Shown here: one piece after another, positions 1 to 8,760 of the stretch
How positions within the stretch are numbered: the first letter of the stretch is position 1
Layout: the number at the start of each line of letters is the position of its first letter
Assembly: GCA_945876945.1 (NCBI GenBank)
Contig: CAMCQE010000036.1
Location: 1 to 32,263 of the forward strand
Direction: 5' to 3'
DNA from: Klebsiella pneumoniae
Lineage (GTDB): Bacteria > Pseudomonadota > Gammaproteobacteria > Ga0077536
Length of the DNA: 32,263 bases
Translations under genes and position numbers: made by a program
The notes under the pieces: model-generated
Database searches by the model: none
What the model saw: only the letters and a program-made list of their open reading frames with translations
Told to the model about the DNA's origin: nothing

Positions 1-2
1 CG

Positions 3-878
3 GTGGCCGTCGCGCTGGCAGCGCTCGGTTCGACGATGACGGGTGGCACCACGCCAGCCCCGACCCCTTCAGCGAAGGCGGGCGAACTCGCAATGGCTCG
101 GTTGCGTCCCGAATCCCGCGCTGCAGCCCAGTGGCCGGCCGTTGCCGCCAGTACGCAGAGCCCGACCAAAGCTGCGCCTAACGCGCAGGCGTCCGTTGCG
201 GCGCCCGAACAGGCGTCCGTTGCGGCGCCCGAACAGGCGACCTCGGGTCTTGGTAAAGCTGATGGGGAACTCCCCGACTTCCAATTGGCATTGGCCGAGG
301 CCGGCACCAAAACGCAGGACGCGTCAGTGACATCCTCGGACGGTAAATCCCCGGAACAGACGACGGCCACCAGCAGCGCAGACCAGATCCAGGGGACCAC
401 CGCGACGCGCGAGCGCGATGCGCGGTCCGAGGTGCTGAAACTCGATACCCGCCTACCCATCCAGTCCCCGCGCTTTGGCGAAGGTTTCAGCCAGCAGGTG
501 GTGGTGCTCGCCCAGCACGGGGTTCAGCAGGCGCAAATGACGATTAACCCGCCGGACCTTGGGCCCATCGAGGTGCGCATCACCATTCAACACGATCAGG
601 CGAGCGTCCAGATTGCCGCTGCCAGCGGGATGGCGCGTGATGTCATTCAGGATGCGCTGCCAAAACTCCGGGAAGTGATGGACCAGTCCGGCGTTCGTCT
701 GAACGACGCAGGGGTGTTTGCGCAACTTCCGCAGCGGGAGCAGTCCGCGTTCCAGTCTCAGCCGCAACGGCAGGAGTGGTTGTTCAATGCGCCCGACGGT
801 CAACGCAGAATGGCAGAGGAGGCCAGCCTGGTCCCGCGTCAGGCGCGCCGCGTGGGCTTGATTGACGCTTACGCCTGA
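3..878 (+). CDS. fliK: FliK, flagellar hook-length control protein (5' end missing)
   Basis: FliK is the secreted molecular ruler that stops hook growth and, through FlhB, switches export from hook to filament subunits. The reading frame is open at the left edge, so only the C-terminal part is present and the true start lies outside. The first 150 or so residues seen are Ala/Pro/Ser/Thr-rich and disordered, as in FliK ruler regions. They include an exact tandem copy of eight residues (ASVAAPEQ, bases 189-236). The last 130 residues form the conserved Flg_hook domain, with the signature NPPDLGPIEVRI near residues 182-193 and a Gln-rich tail. It lies 167 bp before fliL, in the same direction. 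The domain signature makes the call firm; total length is unknown. Confidence 0.93.
   Translation: MAVALAALGSTMTGGTTPAPTPSAKAGELAMARLRPESRAAAQWPAVAASTQSPTKAAPNAQASVAAPEQASVAAPEQATSGLGKADGELPDFQLALAEAGTKTQDASVTSSDGKSPEQTTATSSADQIQGTTATRERDARSEVLKLDTRLPIQSPRFGEGFSQQVVVLAQHGVQQAQMTINPPDLGPIEVRITIQHDQASVQIAAASGMARDVIQDALPKLREVMDQSGVRLNDAGVFAQLPQREQSAFQSQPQRQEWLFNAPDGQRRMAEEASLVPRQARRVGLIDAYA
189..236 (+). repeat. Exact 24-bp tandem duplication inside fliK
   Basis: Two identical 24-bp units lie head to tail, at 189-212 and 213-236, each encoding ASVAAPEQ. They are in frame and fall in the disordered ruler part of FliK. Absence of any base difference suggests a recent slippage event. Confidence 0.9.
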
Positions 879-999
879 CTCGGCGCTAGCCGTCAAAGCA
901 CCGTCGTGGAGACGGATGTTCAGCGCCAATCGCTCACGGAATTTTGGCGTCCCCCAGGGAATCAATTCCCAAGCTGTTGAAATAAAAAGAATCGCGCCA

Positions 1000-1016
1000 T
1001 TGGCCTAAGCCTTGCT
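1000..1016 (+). promoter_or_regulatory. Sigma-54 (-24/-12) promoter candidate for fliL operon
   Basis: TTGGCCTAAGCCTTGCT has GG and GC at the exact spacing of the sigma-54 consensus (TTGGCACG-N4-TTGCW), with a perfect TTGCT -12 element. The -24 block departs after TTGGC. Initiation would fall near 1027, about 19 bases before the fliL start. RpoN control of the fliL-flhB operon is the rule in pseudomonads, which supports the reading. Activator sites were not identified. Confidence 0.6.
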
Positions 1017-1022
1017 AGAAGG

Positions 1023-1040
1023 CCTCCAAACGACTGGAGG
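1023..1040 (+). promoter_or_regulatory. Inverted repeat that would hide the fliL ribosome binding site
   Basis: CCTCCA (1023-1028) and TGGAGG (1035-1040) are perfect complements separated by six bases. The right arm contains the fliL Shine-Dalgarno GGAGG (1036-1040), five bases before the ATG. The hairpin could form only in RNA that reads through from fliK, because a transcript starting near 1027 would lack the left arm. Confidence 0.45.
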
Positions 1041-1045
1041 TCTCT

Positions 1046-1693
1046 ATGGCTACGACAGCACCCGCAGAACAAGCTCCCGCCGCCGGCGGTTCGAAAAAGA
1101 AACTGATTATTTTGATCGTGGTGGGCGCCCTGATTCTGCTTGGCGGCGGCATCGGCGGCACGATGTTCCTGATGAAGGGTAAGGAGTCCAAGGAGGCTTC
1201 CGCCAAAAGCAAAAAGGCCAAGGCCGGAGACGGCGAGGAGGCCACCTCAGAAGACGAAGACGAAGCCGAAGGCGAGCATACGGAAGAGGGTGACGCCGAA
1301 GCTGAGGGCGAAGGAGAGGGCGAGGAGGCCGCAAAGGGTGAAGGCGAGGGCAAGGAAGGTGCTAAGTCTGCCTATGTCGAGTTAAGCCCGCCGTTCGTCG
1401 TCAACTTCCAGGACGACAAAAAACGCGCACGTTTCCTCAAGGCTGAAATCAGCATCATGGCCAAGGCCCCTGCGGTGCAGGAGGCCATCACCCAAAATCT
1501 GCCGGCCGTGCGGAATAGTCTGGTGATGCTGCTGAGCCGGCAGGTTTATGAGCAACTCATGACCCCGGAAGGCAAGGAAAAGCTGCGTACTGACGCGCTT
1601 GAAGAAGTGAAGGCGGTGCTGACCAAGGTCGCTGGCGCCAAGAAGGCCAAAGGCGTGAAGGACCTGTTCTTCTCCAGCCTGGTGATGCAGTAA
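1046..1693 (+). CDS. fliL: FliL, flagellar basal-body/stator-associated membrane protein
   Basis: FliL is a single-pass inner-membrane protein that surrounds the stator units at the basal body and supports torque. The 215-residue product begins with a short polar segment and a Lys cluster. One membrane helix follows, at about residues 18-43 (LIILIVVGALILLGGG...). Residues 50-112 are a highly acidic Glu/Ala/Gly linker, and the conserved FliL periplasmic domain fills 113-215 (YVELSPPFVVNF...). The linker makes it longer than most FliL proteins (usually about 150-180 residues). The ATG has a good GGAGG five bases upstream. It is the first gene of the fliLMNOPQR-flhB operon and lies 17 bp before fliM. 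Confidence 0.95.
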   Translation: MATTAPAEQAPAAGGSKKKLIILIVVGALILLGGGIGGTMFLMKGKESKEASAKSKKAKAGDGEEATSEDEDEAEGEHTEEGDAEAEGEGEGEEAAKGEGEGKEGAKSAYVELSPPFVVNFQDDKKRARFLKAEISIMAKAPAVQEAITQNLPAVRNSLVMLLSRQVYEQLMTPEGKEKLRTDALEEVKAVLTKVAGAKKAKGVKDLFFSSLVMQ

Positions 1694-1710
1694 GTCGCGG
1701 AACTGTCGCC

Positions 1711-2727
1711 ATGGCCAATAACGACCTGCTATCGCAAGACGAAATCGACGCCCTGCTCTCGGGCGTCGATAGCGGCGATATCGCCACTGACGGCGACGAT
1801 ACGCTGGCGCCGGATGGTACCCGGCAATACGACTTCGCCTCTCAGGACCGCATCGTTCGCGGCCGGATGCCAACGCTCGAAATGATCAACGAGCGTTTCG
1901 CCCGCAATCTGCGCGTTCAATTGTTCAACATGCTGCGACGCTCGCCCGTCATTTCGGTCGAAGGCGTGCAGATGTTGAAGTTTGGCGAATACGTCCACTC
2001 GCTGCTGATGCCGTCCAATCTGAACGTCATCAAGATCAAACCCTTGCGCGGCTCTGGCCTCATCGTTTGCAACCCGAAACTCGTGTTCTCGCTGGTCGAC
2101 TGCTTTTTCGGCGGCGACGGGCGTTTTCACACGAAGATCGAAGGCCGTGATTTCACCGGCACCGAAATGCGCATCGTCCGCCGTCTGGTGGACATGTGCT
2201 TTGAATCCCTCTCCGAGGCCTGGGAGCCGGTATTACCGCTGCAGTTCGAATACCTCGGTGCGGAAATCAATCCTCACTTCGCCAACATCGTGAGCCCCAG
2301 CGAAGTCGTGGTGGTTTCCACTTTTCATATCGACCTTGAAGGCGGCGCGGGCTATCTCCACGTCACCATGCCTTATTCGATGGTGGAGCCGATTCGCGAT
2401 TTGCTGGACGCGGGCATCCAAAGCGATGTCGCCGAGAAAGACGCGCGCTGGAGCCATCTGCTCCAGGACGAAGTGAAACTCGCCCAGATTGAGGTCAATA
2501 CCACGCTTGCCACCGCCGAACTCACCGTGCGTGACGTGCTGGCATTTCGACCTGGCGATGTGCTTGGCATCGAGATGCCTGAAGCCCTCGTCGCCTGCGT
2601 TGAAGACATTCCAATTTTCCGCGCGCGCTACGGCGTTTCGCGCGGCAACTACGCCCTGAAAGTCACTGAAATGCTGCGGCACTCTGATCTCACGCCGCGA
2701 CATAAAGAGTTTGGAGGAATGCCATGA
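1711..2727 (+). CDS. fliM: FliM, flagellar motor switch protein
   Basis: FliM forms the middle of the cytoplasmic C-ring and binds CheY-P to reverse rotation. The 338-residue product has the usual length. The N-terminal CheY-binding peptide is present (LSQDEIDALLSG, residues 7-18). The CheC-like middle domain carries the conserved GGxG loop as GGDG at residues 134-137. The C-terminal SpoA domain, at about residues 245-325, binds FliN. The start ATG at 1711 leaves the CheY peptide at the very N-terminus, as required. The 3' end overlaps fliN by four bases (ATGA), indicating coupled translation and fixed C-ring stoichiometry. Confidence 0.97.
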   Translation: MANNDLLSQDEIDALLSGVDSGDIATDGDDTLAPDGTRQYDFASQDRIVRGRMPTLEMINERFARNLRVQLFNMLRRSPVISVEGVQMLKFGEYVHSLLMPSNLNVIKIKPLRGSGLIVCNPKLVFSLVDCFFGGDGRFHTKIEGRDFTGTEMRIVRRLVDMCFESLSEAWEPVLPLQFEYLGAEINPHFANIVSPSEVVVVSTFHIDLEGGAGYLHVTMPYSMVEPIRDLLDAGIQSDVAEKDARWSHLLQDEVKLAQIEVNTTLATAELTVRDVLAFRPGDVLGIEMPEALVACVEDIPIFRARYGVSRGNYALKVTEMLRHSDLTPRHKEFGGMP

Positions 2728-3149
2728 GTGGAACAGACACCTCTGATGAAGATGATTGGGCGGCCGCGCTTGCCGAGCAGCGCTCGGTGGAGGCGGGTTC
2801 TCGGGCGAGCCCGGCGCCTAATGCCTACGCAATTGCCGCGCCGGCCGAGATGGAGTCCTTTCAACCCACCAACGACAGTGGGGGCCAGATCGCCGATCTG
2901 GATTCAATCCTCGATATCCCGGTGATGATGTCGGTTGAGATTGGCAAGACCAAACTCTCCATTCGCAACCTGCTGCAGTTGAATCAGGGCTCAGTGGTGG
3001 AACTCGACCGCATGGCGGGCGAGCCGCTGGATGTGCTGATCAACGGGACGCTGGTGGCGCATGGCGAAGTGGTTGTCGTGAACGAGAAGTTCGGCATCCG
3101 GCTCACCGATGTGGTTAGCGCGCAGGAACGCGTGAAGAAACTTCGCTGA
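2724..3149 (+). CDS. fliN: FliN, flagellar motor switch protein
   Basis: FliN forms the base of the C-ring and helps dock the FliH-FliI export ATPase complex. Of 141 residues, the first 55 are acidic and low in complexity, and the last 80 are the SpoA domain (LDIPVMMSVEIG...LDRMAGEPLDVLINGTLVA). The hydrophobic-patch region and the FGIRL segment near the end are typical. It starts inside the fliM stop region (ATGA) and fliO follows after six bases. Confidence 0.96.
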   Translation: MSGTDTSDEDDWAAALAEQRSVEAGSRASPAPNAYAIAAPAEMESFQPTNDSGGQIADLDSILDIPVMMSVEIGKTKLSIRNLLQLNQGSVVELDRMAGEPLDVLINGTLVAHGEVVVVNEKFGIRLTDVVSAQERVKKLR

Positions 3150-3155
3150 GCGCTG

Positions 3156-3572
3156 ATGAATACCGTCGCCGCTCGATTTGCTGTTGCGATCCTGACCTTG
3201 GTCATGGGCACTTCGCTGGCGTGGGCCGAACCCACCCTGCCGACGCCCGCGGCGGGTCCGGTCGGTGCCGGACAGTTGGTGCAAATTGTCCTCGCATTGG
3301 CCTTGGTGCTGGCTTTGGTGGTGGCCCTGGGATGGGGGGCGCAGCGGCTGCGGCTGACTAAAGGCACCACCGGACGGCATATCAAAATCATCGACAGCTT
3401 GGCGCTGGGCGCGCGTGAGCGCCTGATGTTGGTGGACGTGGACGGCGAGCGGGTGCTGATTGGAATCGCCAGCGGTCGGCTCGAGCGTCTGCATGCGATG
3501 CGTGCGCCGGAGCCCGCAGGATTTGCCGAGGCTTTACGCGTCGCTGACGCCGCACAGGAGCAAGCCCAATGA
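3156..3572 (+). CDS. fliO: FliO, flagellar export-gate assembly protein
   Basis: FliO is an inner-membrane scaffold that helps FliP pentamers form in the flagellar type III export gate. The 138-residue product has a cleavable-looking signal peptide (residues 1-23, ending SLAWA). A short periplasmic Pro-rich stretch follows, then one membrane helix at about 38-60 ([20 protein letters not shown]). The cytoplasmic tail has the FliO pattern of a basic segment followed by [24 protein letters not shown]. FliO is poorly conserved, so position between fliN and fliP matters for the call. It overlaps fliP by four bases. Confidence 0.92.
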   Translation: MNTVAARFAVAILTLVMGTSLAWAEPTLPTPAAGPVGAGQLVQIVLALALVLALVVALGWGAQRLRLTKGTTGRHIKIIDSLALGARERLMLVDVDGERVLIGIASGRLERLHAMRAPEPAGFAEALRVADAAQEQAQ

Positions 3573-4303
3573 GAGCATTGCTCGTGGCGATCGGGTTGTT
3601 CGCGGTGTTCCCGGCGCAGGCCCAACAGGGCCTGGAAGCCTTGTCGGTGACCACCAACGCGAATGGCTCGCAGACTTATTCGCTGACCCTTCAGGTGCTG
3701 CTGCTGATGACGGCGCTCACCTTGTTGCCGTCGATCTTGTTGGCGATGACTGCCTTCACCCGGATCATCATCGTATTGGCGATCTTGCGTCAGGCGCTGG
3801 GGACCGCACAGACGCCATCCACCCAGATTCTTATCGGATTGGCGCTGTTCATGACCGCTTTCATCATGACGCCGGTGATCGATCGCATGTATGCCAACGC
3901 GATCACGCCCTACCTTGAAGAGAAGATTGGCTTTACCGAGGCGCTCGATAAAGCCCAGGTGCCGCTACGCGAATTCATGCTCGCGCAAACGCGCGAGACC
4001 GACCTCAAGCTGTTTGTTGAGATGGCTGGGCGGGGTGAGATCACAGAGCCGGCTGCCACGCCGTTCACGGTGCTGGTGCCAGCCTTCATTACCAGCGAAC
4101 TGAAGACTGGATTCCAGATTGGATTCCTGATCTTTCTGCCGTTTTTGATTATCGATTTGGTGGTCGCCAGCGTGTTGATGTCGATGGGCATGATGATGCT
4201 CTCGCCGCTCATTATTTCGCTGCCGTTCAAGCTTATGTTGTTCGTGCTCGTCGACGGTTGGGCCCTGATCGTGGGCAGCCTGGCTTCGAGTTTCTACGTG
4301 TAA
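3569..4303 (+). CDS. fliP: FliP, flagellar type III export-gate protein
   Basis: FliP forms the five-subunit core of the helical FliP5Q4R1 export gate in the basal body. The 244-residue product has a signal peptide (about residues 1-19, [19 protein letters not shown]), which is typical of flagellar FliP. The FliP signature follows ([18 protein letters not shown], residues 65-82, then [14 protein letters not shown]). Further hydrophobic segments lie in the C-terminal third ([19 protein letters not shown]). Start and overlap with fliO (ATGA) are unambiguous. Confidence 0.97.
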   Translation: MRALLVAIGLFAVFPAQAQQGLEALSVTTNANGSQTYSLTLQVLLLMTALTLLPSILLAMTAFTRIIIVLAILRQALGTAQTPSTQILIGLALFMTAFIMTPVIDRMYANAITPYLEEKIGFTEALDKAQVPLREFMLAQTRETDLKLFVEMAGRGEITEPAATPFTVLVPAFITSELKTGFQIGFLIFLPFLIIDLVVASVLMSMGMMMLSPLIISLPFKLMLFVLVDGWALIVGSLASSFYV

Positions 4304-4324
4304 TGCTGCGGAAGGCGATCCCTC

Positions 4325-4594
4325 ATGACACCTGAATTTGTCGTCACTTTGGGCAAGGGAGCACTTGAGGTCACGCTGATCATGATGGCGGTGTTGCTGC
4401 TGCCCGCGCTGGTGGTTGGTGTGGTGATCGGCGTGCTGCAGGCGGCCACCCAGATTAACGAAATGACGCTGAGCTTTATTCCCAAGTTGCTCATCACGGC
4501 ACTGGTTCTGGTGGTAGGCGGGCCTTACTTGCTGCAGGTCATTACCGACTACACCACACAGCTCTTTGGACTTATTCCTTCGCTGGTCCATTGA
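4325..4594 (+). CDS. fliQ: FliQ, flagellar type III export-gate protein
   Basis: FliQ is the small two-helix membrane subunit present in four copies in the export gate. The product has 89 residues, the normal family length, with two long hydrophobic hairpin segments (about 15-40 and 50-75). The typical phrases ALVVGVVIGVLQAATQINEMTLSFIPK and the C-terminal LFGLIPSLVH region are present. It lies 21 bp after fliP and nine before fliR. Confidence 0.96.
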   Translation: MTPEFVVTLGKGALEVTLIMMAVLLLPALVVGVVIGVLQAATQINEMTLSFIPKLLITALVLVVGGPYLLQVITDYTTQLFGLIPSLVH

Positions 4595-4603
4595 GTAACT
4601 GCT

Positions 4604-5386
4604 GTGCTCGAAATTACTGACGCCGAACTGATGACCTGGCTAAGCGCCTGGCTCTGGCCGTTCATTCGCATCAGTACATTCGTGGTGACCGCGCCGGTGA
4701 TTGGCACTCAGGCCTTGCCGGGTCGGGTGCGTCTGATTTTTGCCTTGGCGCTCACCACCATCATCGCGCCATTGCACGCCGCGGCGATGCCGAACGTTGA
4801 GATCATGAGCGCGGCGGGCCTGGGCCTTGCGGTTCAGCAGGTTCTGATTGGCGGGATGCTGGGCTTGGTCTTGCGAACTATTTTTCTCATTCTCGAATTT
4901 GCCGGCCAAGTCGTGGCCCAGCAAATGGGCCTCGGATTCGCGGCGATGGTGGACCCCGTGTCCGGCGCTCAGGTGCCCGTCGTGTCCCAGCTTTACATCA
5001 TCCTCGCCACCTTGATGTTCTTTGCGTTCAACGCTCATTTGAAGTTGATTGAACTGATTGCTGACAGCTTCGCGCTGATGCCGCCCGGTGGTCATATGCC
5101 TTCGCCAGCGGCGCTTTACTACATCATTGAATGGACCGGGCAAATGCTGGGCGCCGGCATCCTGATGATGATGCCCGCAGTGGCTTCTCTCCTCATCGTT
5201 AATCTTTCCTTTGGGGCCATCGCGCGCTCTGCGCCGCAGTTCAATATTTTCTCCATCGGTTTCCCTGTGATGATTCTGTTCGGCGCAGTCGTTCTCCTGT
5301 TGAGCATCGGGATGCTCGCGGGCCAGATGGAAGTGATTTTTGCCGATGGCTTCGCGGCCGCTTACGAAACTTTGCGCAGGCAATAG
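4604..5386 (+). CDS. fliR: FliR, flagellar type III export-gate protein
   Basis: FliR is the single-copy subunit that closes the FliP5Q4R1 gate and anchors FlhB. The 260-residue product is almost wholly hydrophobic with about six membrane segments. It shows the family pattern RISTFVVTAPVIGTQALPGRVR near residues 18-39 and GFAAMVDPVSGAQVPVVSQ near 107-125. The start is GTG at 4604; no in-frame ATG lies nearby, and the N-terminus from here has the usual FliR length. The gene sits nine bases after fliQ and two before flhB. Confidence 0.95.
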   Translation: MLEITDAELMTWLSAWLWPFIRISTFVVTAPVIGTQALPGRVRLIFALALTTIIAPLHAAAMPNVEIMSAAGLGLAVQQVLIGGMLGLVLRTIFLILEFAGQVVAQQMGLGFAAMVDPVSGAQVPVVSQLYIILATLMFFAFNAHLKLIELIADSFALMPPGGHMPSPAALYYIIEWTGQMLGAGILMMMPAVASLLIVNLSFGAIARSAPQFNIFSIGFPVMILFGAVVLLLSIGMLAGQMEVIFADGFAAAYETLRRQ

Positions 5387-5388
5387 CC

Positions 5389-6516
5389 ATGGCAGAGTCA
5401 GAAAGCGGGGCAGAACGCTCAGAAGAGGCTAGTGCCAAGCGCCTCACTGAGGCGCGCGAACGCGGCGAGGTCCCTCGATCGCGAGAACTCGGCACGATGC
5501 TGTTGTTAATGTCGGCGGCCGGCGTGCTTTGGGCTTCTTCCGACCGCTTCCTGGGGTCTATTCAATCGGCGATGCGCAACGACTTTCAGGTGGGTCGCGC
5601 GATTCGCATGAACGACGTTGAGCTCACTCTGGCCTTGCGCGAAGCCTTGTTGGCCATGTTGTCGGCGCTTGCGCCATTCCTGATGGTTTCCGCGCTGGTG
5701 TCGATTGCGGCTTCCATCTTGCTCGGCGGGTGGACCTTTTCGGTCGAAGCCATGGGTTTCAAATGGAACCGCATCGACCCGATGAGTGGCATCGGACGGA
5801 TGTTCTCTACCAAGAGCCTGATGGAACTTCTCAAAGCCACCGTCAAGTTCTTGCTGTTGCTGGGGATTGCCTTTGCGGTGCTATGGCACGACGCCAACGA
5901 CCTGAAAATGCTGGCCTTGATGCCCTTGCATGCGGCTTTTGCCGCCACCGCGACGATGGCCTTCAAGGCATTTTTTGCGGTCTCCGGCGGCACAGTCCTG
6001 ATCGCCATGCTGGACGTTCCATTCCAGCTTTGGGATTACGCGAACAACCTGAAAATGACCAAGCAGGAGTTGCGCGAAGAAGCCCGCGAAAGCGACGGAT
6101 CACCCGAAGTAAAGGCCAAAATCCGTGGGCTCCAGCAAGAGCTGGCACGGCGTCGAATGATGGAGCAGGTGCCGAAGGCCGATGTGGTTGTCACCAACCC
6201 GGAGCACTTTGCGGTGGCCTTACGCTTTGACCCGGCAACGATGGCGGCACCGCTACTGGTGGCGAAGGGGGCTGACGAAGTCGCCTTCCGTATCCGCGAA
6301 CTGGCGAAAGGCGCGGGCGTGACGATTCTCGAGGCGCCGCCGCTCGCGCGCGCCGTGTATCACTCCACCAAGATAAATCATGAAATTCCAGCCGGGCTTT
6401 ATCTCGCCGTAGCGCAGGTGCTGGCCTACGTCTTCCAGTTACGCAAGCGCCCGACTGGTGCCCAGCAGCCACCAGCGCCGCGTGATTTCGTGATTCCGCC
6501 GGAACTGCAGTTTTAG
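5389..6516 (+). CDS. flhB: FlhB, flagellar export substrate-specificity switch protein
   Basis: FlhB regulates the switch from rod/hook to filament export after FliK signals hook completion. The 375-residue product has a polar N-terminus (SGAERSEEASAKRLTEARERGEVPRS pattern) and four membrane helices up to about residue 215. A basic linker follows, with MTKQELREEARESDGSPEVK, the typical FlhB_C entry. The self-cleavage site is NPEH at residues 270-273 rather than the common NPTH; Asn, Pro and His are kept, so cleavage between N270 and P271 should still occur. The tail after residue 350 is Pro/Gln-rich. It is the last gene of the fliL operon. Confidence 0.96.
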   Translation: MAESESGAERSEEASAKRLTEARERGEVPRSRELGTMLLLMSAAGVLWASSDRFLGSIQSAMRNDFQVGRAIRMNDVELTLALREALLAMLSALAPFLMVSALVSIAASILLGGWTFSVEAMGFKWNRIDPMSGIGRMFSTKSLMELLKATVKFLLLLGIAFAVLWHDANDLKMLALMPLHAAFAATATMAFKAFFAVSGGTVLIAMLDVPFQLWDYANNLKMTKQELREEARESDGSPEVKAKIRGLQQELARRRMMEQVPKADVVVTNPEHFAVALRFDPATMAAPLLVAKGADEVAFRIRELAKGAGVTILEAPPLARAVYHSTKINHEIPAGLYLAVAQVLAYVFQLRKRPTGAQQPPAPRDFVIPPELQF

Positions 6517-6594
6517 GCACCCCGGCAAGCATGTACCGATTTTATTCAGCAGACCGACGAACTGATGGCGCGACCATCAGGTGAGGGTTAAGCG

Positions 6595-8703
6595 ATGGCA
6601 ACGATAATTCCTGGCTTCCAAAGCCGTGAGATGCTCGCCGTAGTCTTACGCAACGGGTTAGCGATCCCGGCGCTTTTGATGGCCTTGCTGGCCATGATGA
6701 TTCTGCCGCTACCGCCGCTGCTGCTGGACGTGCTTTTCACGTTCAACATTTCATTGTCGATCGTTGTTTTGTTGGCGAGCATTTATAGCCGTCGGCCGCT
6801 CGATTTCGCGGCGTTCCCCACTGTACTTCTGGCCGCCACGCTGCTGCGGCTTGCGCTGAATATTGCTTCTACCCGCGTGGTGCTTTTGCATGGTCATAGC
6901 GGTCCGTCGGCGGCGGGCGAGGTCATTCATGCGTTTGGCAGTTTCGTGATTGGCGGCAATTACGCCGTTGGTTTTGTGGTCTTTGCCATTTTGGTCATTA
7001 TCAATTTTGTGGTCGTTACCAAGGGCGCTGGCCGTATTTCAGAGGTCAGTGCGCGGTTTACCCTCGATGCGATGCCGGGCAAACAGATGGCGATCGATGC
7101 CGACCTGAACGCCGGGGTTCTCACTCAGGACGAAGCGCGAAAACGGCGCGCGGAAGTGACCCAGGAGGCGGACTTTTATGGCGCAATGGACGGCGCCAGC
7201 AAGTTTGTCCGCGGTGACGCCGTTGCCGGCATTCTGATTGTGTTCATCAACATTATCGGCGGCTTCATCATTGGCGTAGCTCAGCACAGCATGTCGATGA
7301 GTGAAGCGGTGCGGGTATTCACGCTGCTGACGATCGGTGACGGTTTGGTGGCGCAGATCCCCGGCTTGCTGCTTGCGGTAGCGTCGGCGGTGATCGTGAC
7401 CCGGGTCTCCGCCGAGGCCGATGTCAGCCAGCAAATCTCGAGTCAGCTGTTTGAGGATCCGCGGGCGCTGGGTGTGACCGCCGGCATTCTCGGCGCCATG
7501 GGCATGATTCCGGGCATGCCCAATATTGCCTTCCTGACCATGGCCGCTGGTGCGGGTTATACCGCTTGGCGCGTGAATCAAAAGCGAACCGAAAGAGCCT
7601 TGGTAGTGCCCGAGGCACCGCCACCCCCCCCACCTACCGATACCAAAGAATTAACCTGGGATGACGTCCAGCCTATCGATTCGATAGGTCTGGAAGTGGG
7701 CTATCGCCTCATTCCGCTGGTGGACCGCAACCAAAACGGCCAACTGCTCAGCCGGCTCCGCGGGGTTCGTAAGAAGCTTTCGCAGGAACTCGGTTTTCTG
7801 GTGCCTGCGGTGCATATTCGGGACAACCTCGACCTTGAGCCCACGGCCTATCGCATCACCGTGCATGGCGCGACGCTGGGTAATGCTTCGGTGCAGGCGG
7901 GGCGAGAACTCGCGATCAATCCCGGTCAAGTATTCGGGCAGTTACGCGGCACCATCATCAAAGACCCGGTGTTCAATCTCGAGGCGGTTTGGATTGGCGA
8001 AGACCAGCGCGAGCAGGCGACTTCACTCGGCTACACGGTGGTGGACGCCAGCACCGTGGTGGCGACCCACATGAGCCAAATCATTCAGGACCATGCGCAG
8101 GACCTGCTGGGCCACGACGAGGTGCAGAAGCTGCTGGACGGCCTGACCAAGACCTCGCCGAAGCTGGTGGAGGACGTCGTGCCCAAGATCGTGCCGCTGG
8201 GGATATTGGTGCGCGTGATGCAAAACCTGCTGCGCGAGCACATTCCGGTTCGCGATATCCGAACCATTCTTGAGGTTTTGGCGGAGCGTGGCGGTAGGAG
8301 TCAAGACCCCGTCACGTTGACGGCGGCGGTCCGTGAAGCGATGGGGCGAGTCATCATCCAACAAATCAATGGTTTGGATGAAGAGCTTCCAGTAATTACG
8401 CTGGATTATTCGTTGGAACAGATATTGCTTCGTTCGGTCGAGGGCGGCGCCGAAGCGGGGATCGCCATAGAACCGAATCTCGCCAATCGCTTCGCGCAGT
8501 CACTGCGCGAGGCGCACGAGAAGCAGGAACTGACCGGGCAACCGTCGGTGCTGCTGGTTCCAGGCAATCTCCGCGAGTTTCTGGCGCGGTTTGTCCGGCA
8601 AAGCGTGAAGGGGATGCATGTCATCAGCTTCAACGAAGTGCCAGACGACAAGCAGCTGCGCATCGTGGCGACCGTTGGCGATGGCAGCGGCGCGCGACGC
8701 TAG
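6595..8703 (+). CDS. flhA: FlhA, flagellar type III export-gate protein
   Basis: FlhA is the nonameric export gate that couples proton flow to secretion and docks chaperone-substrate complexes. The 702-residue product has eight predicted membrane segments in the first 330 residues. The FHIPEP signature RISEVSARFTLDAMPGKQM is near residues 147-165. The DFYGAMDGASKFVRGDA segment carries the conserved Asp used in proton conduction. A run of six prolines near residue 343 marks the linker to the cytoplasmic domain, about 360-690. A GGTGAGGG lies seven bases before the ATG. The 78-bp gap after flhB may hold its own promoter, but I found no convincing one. Confidence 0.97.
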   Translation: MATIIPGFQSREMLAVVLRNGLAIPALLMALLAMMILPLPPLLLDVLFTFNISLSIVVLLASIYSRRPLDFAAFPTVLLAATLLRLALNIASTRVVLLHGHSGPSAAGEVIHAFGSFVIGGNYAVGFVVFAILVIINFVVVTKGAGRISEVSARFTLDAMPGKQMAIDADLNAGVLTQDEARKRRAEVTQEADFYGAMDGASKFVRGDAVAGILIVFINIIGGFIIGVAQHSMSMSEAVRVFTLLTIGDGLVAQIPGLLLAVASAVIVTRVSAEADVSQQISSQLFEDPRALGVTAGILGAMGMIPGMPNIAFLTMAAGAGYTAWRVNQKRTERALVVPEAPPPPPPTDTKELTWDDVQPIDSIGLEVGYRLIPLVDRNQNGQLLSRLRGVRKKLSQELGFLVPAVHIRDNLDLEPTAYRITVHGATLGNASVQAGRELAINPGQVFGQLRGTIIKDPVFNLEAVWIGEDQREQATSLGYTVVDASTVVATHMSQIIQDHAQDLLGHDEVQKLLDGLTKTSPKLVEDVVPKIVPLGILVRVMQNLLREHIPVRDIRTILEVLAERGGRSQDPVTLTAAVREAMGRVIIQQINGLDEELPVITLDYSLEQILLRSVEGGAEAGIAIEPNLANRFAQSLREAHEKQELTGQPSVLLVPGNLREFLARFVRQSVKGMHVISFNEVPDDKQLRIVATVGDGSGARR

Positions 8704-8760
8704 CAAAGCCGCCTGAAGAACAACATGACACCCGGTAACTGGTAGTAGGGGATAGGACGC

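Noticed and set aside
189-236. The short fliK duplication as a regulatory repeat
   Set aside because: It is in frame within a disordered protein region and is fully explained by slippage.
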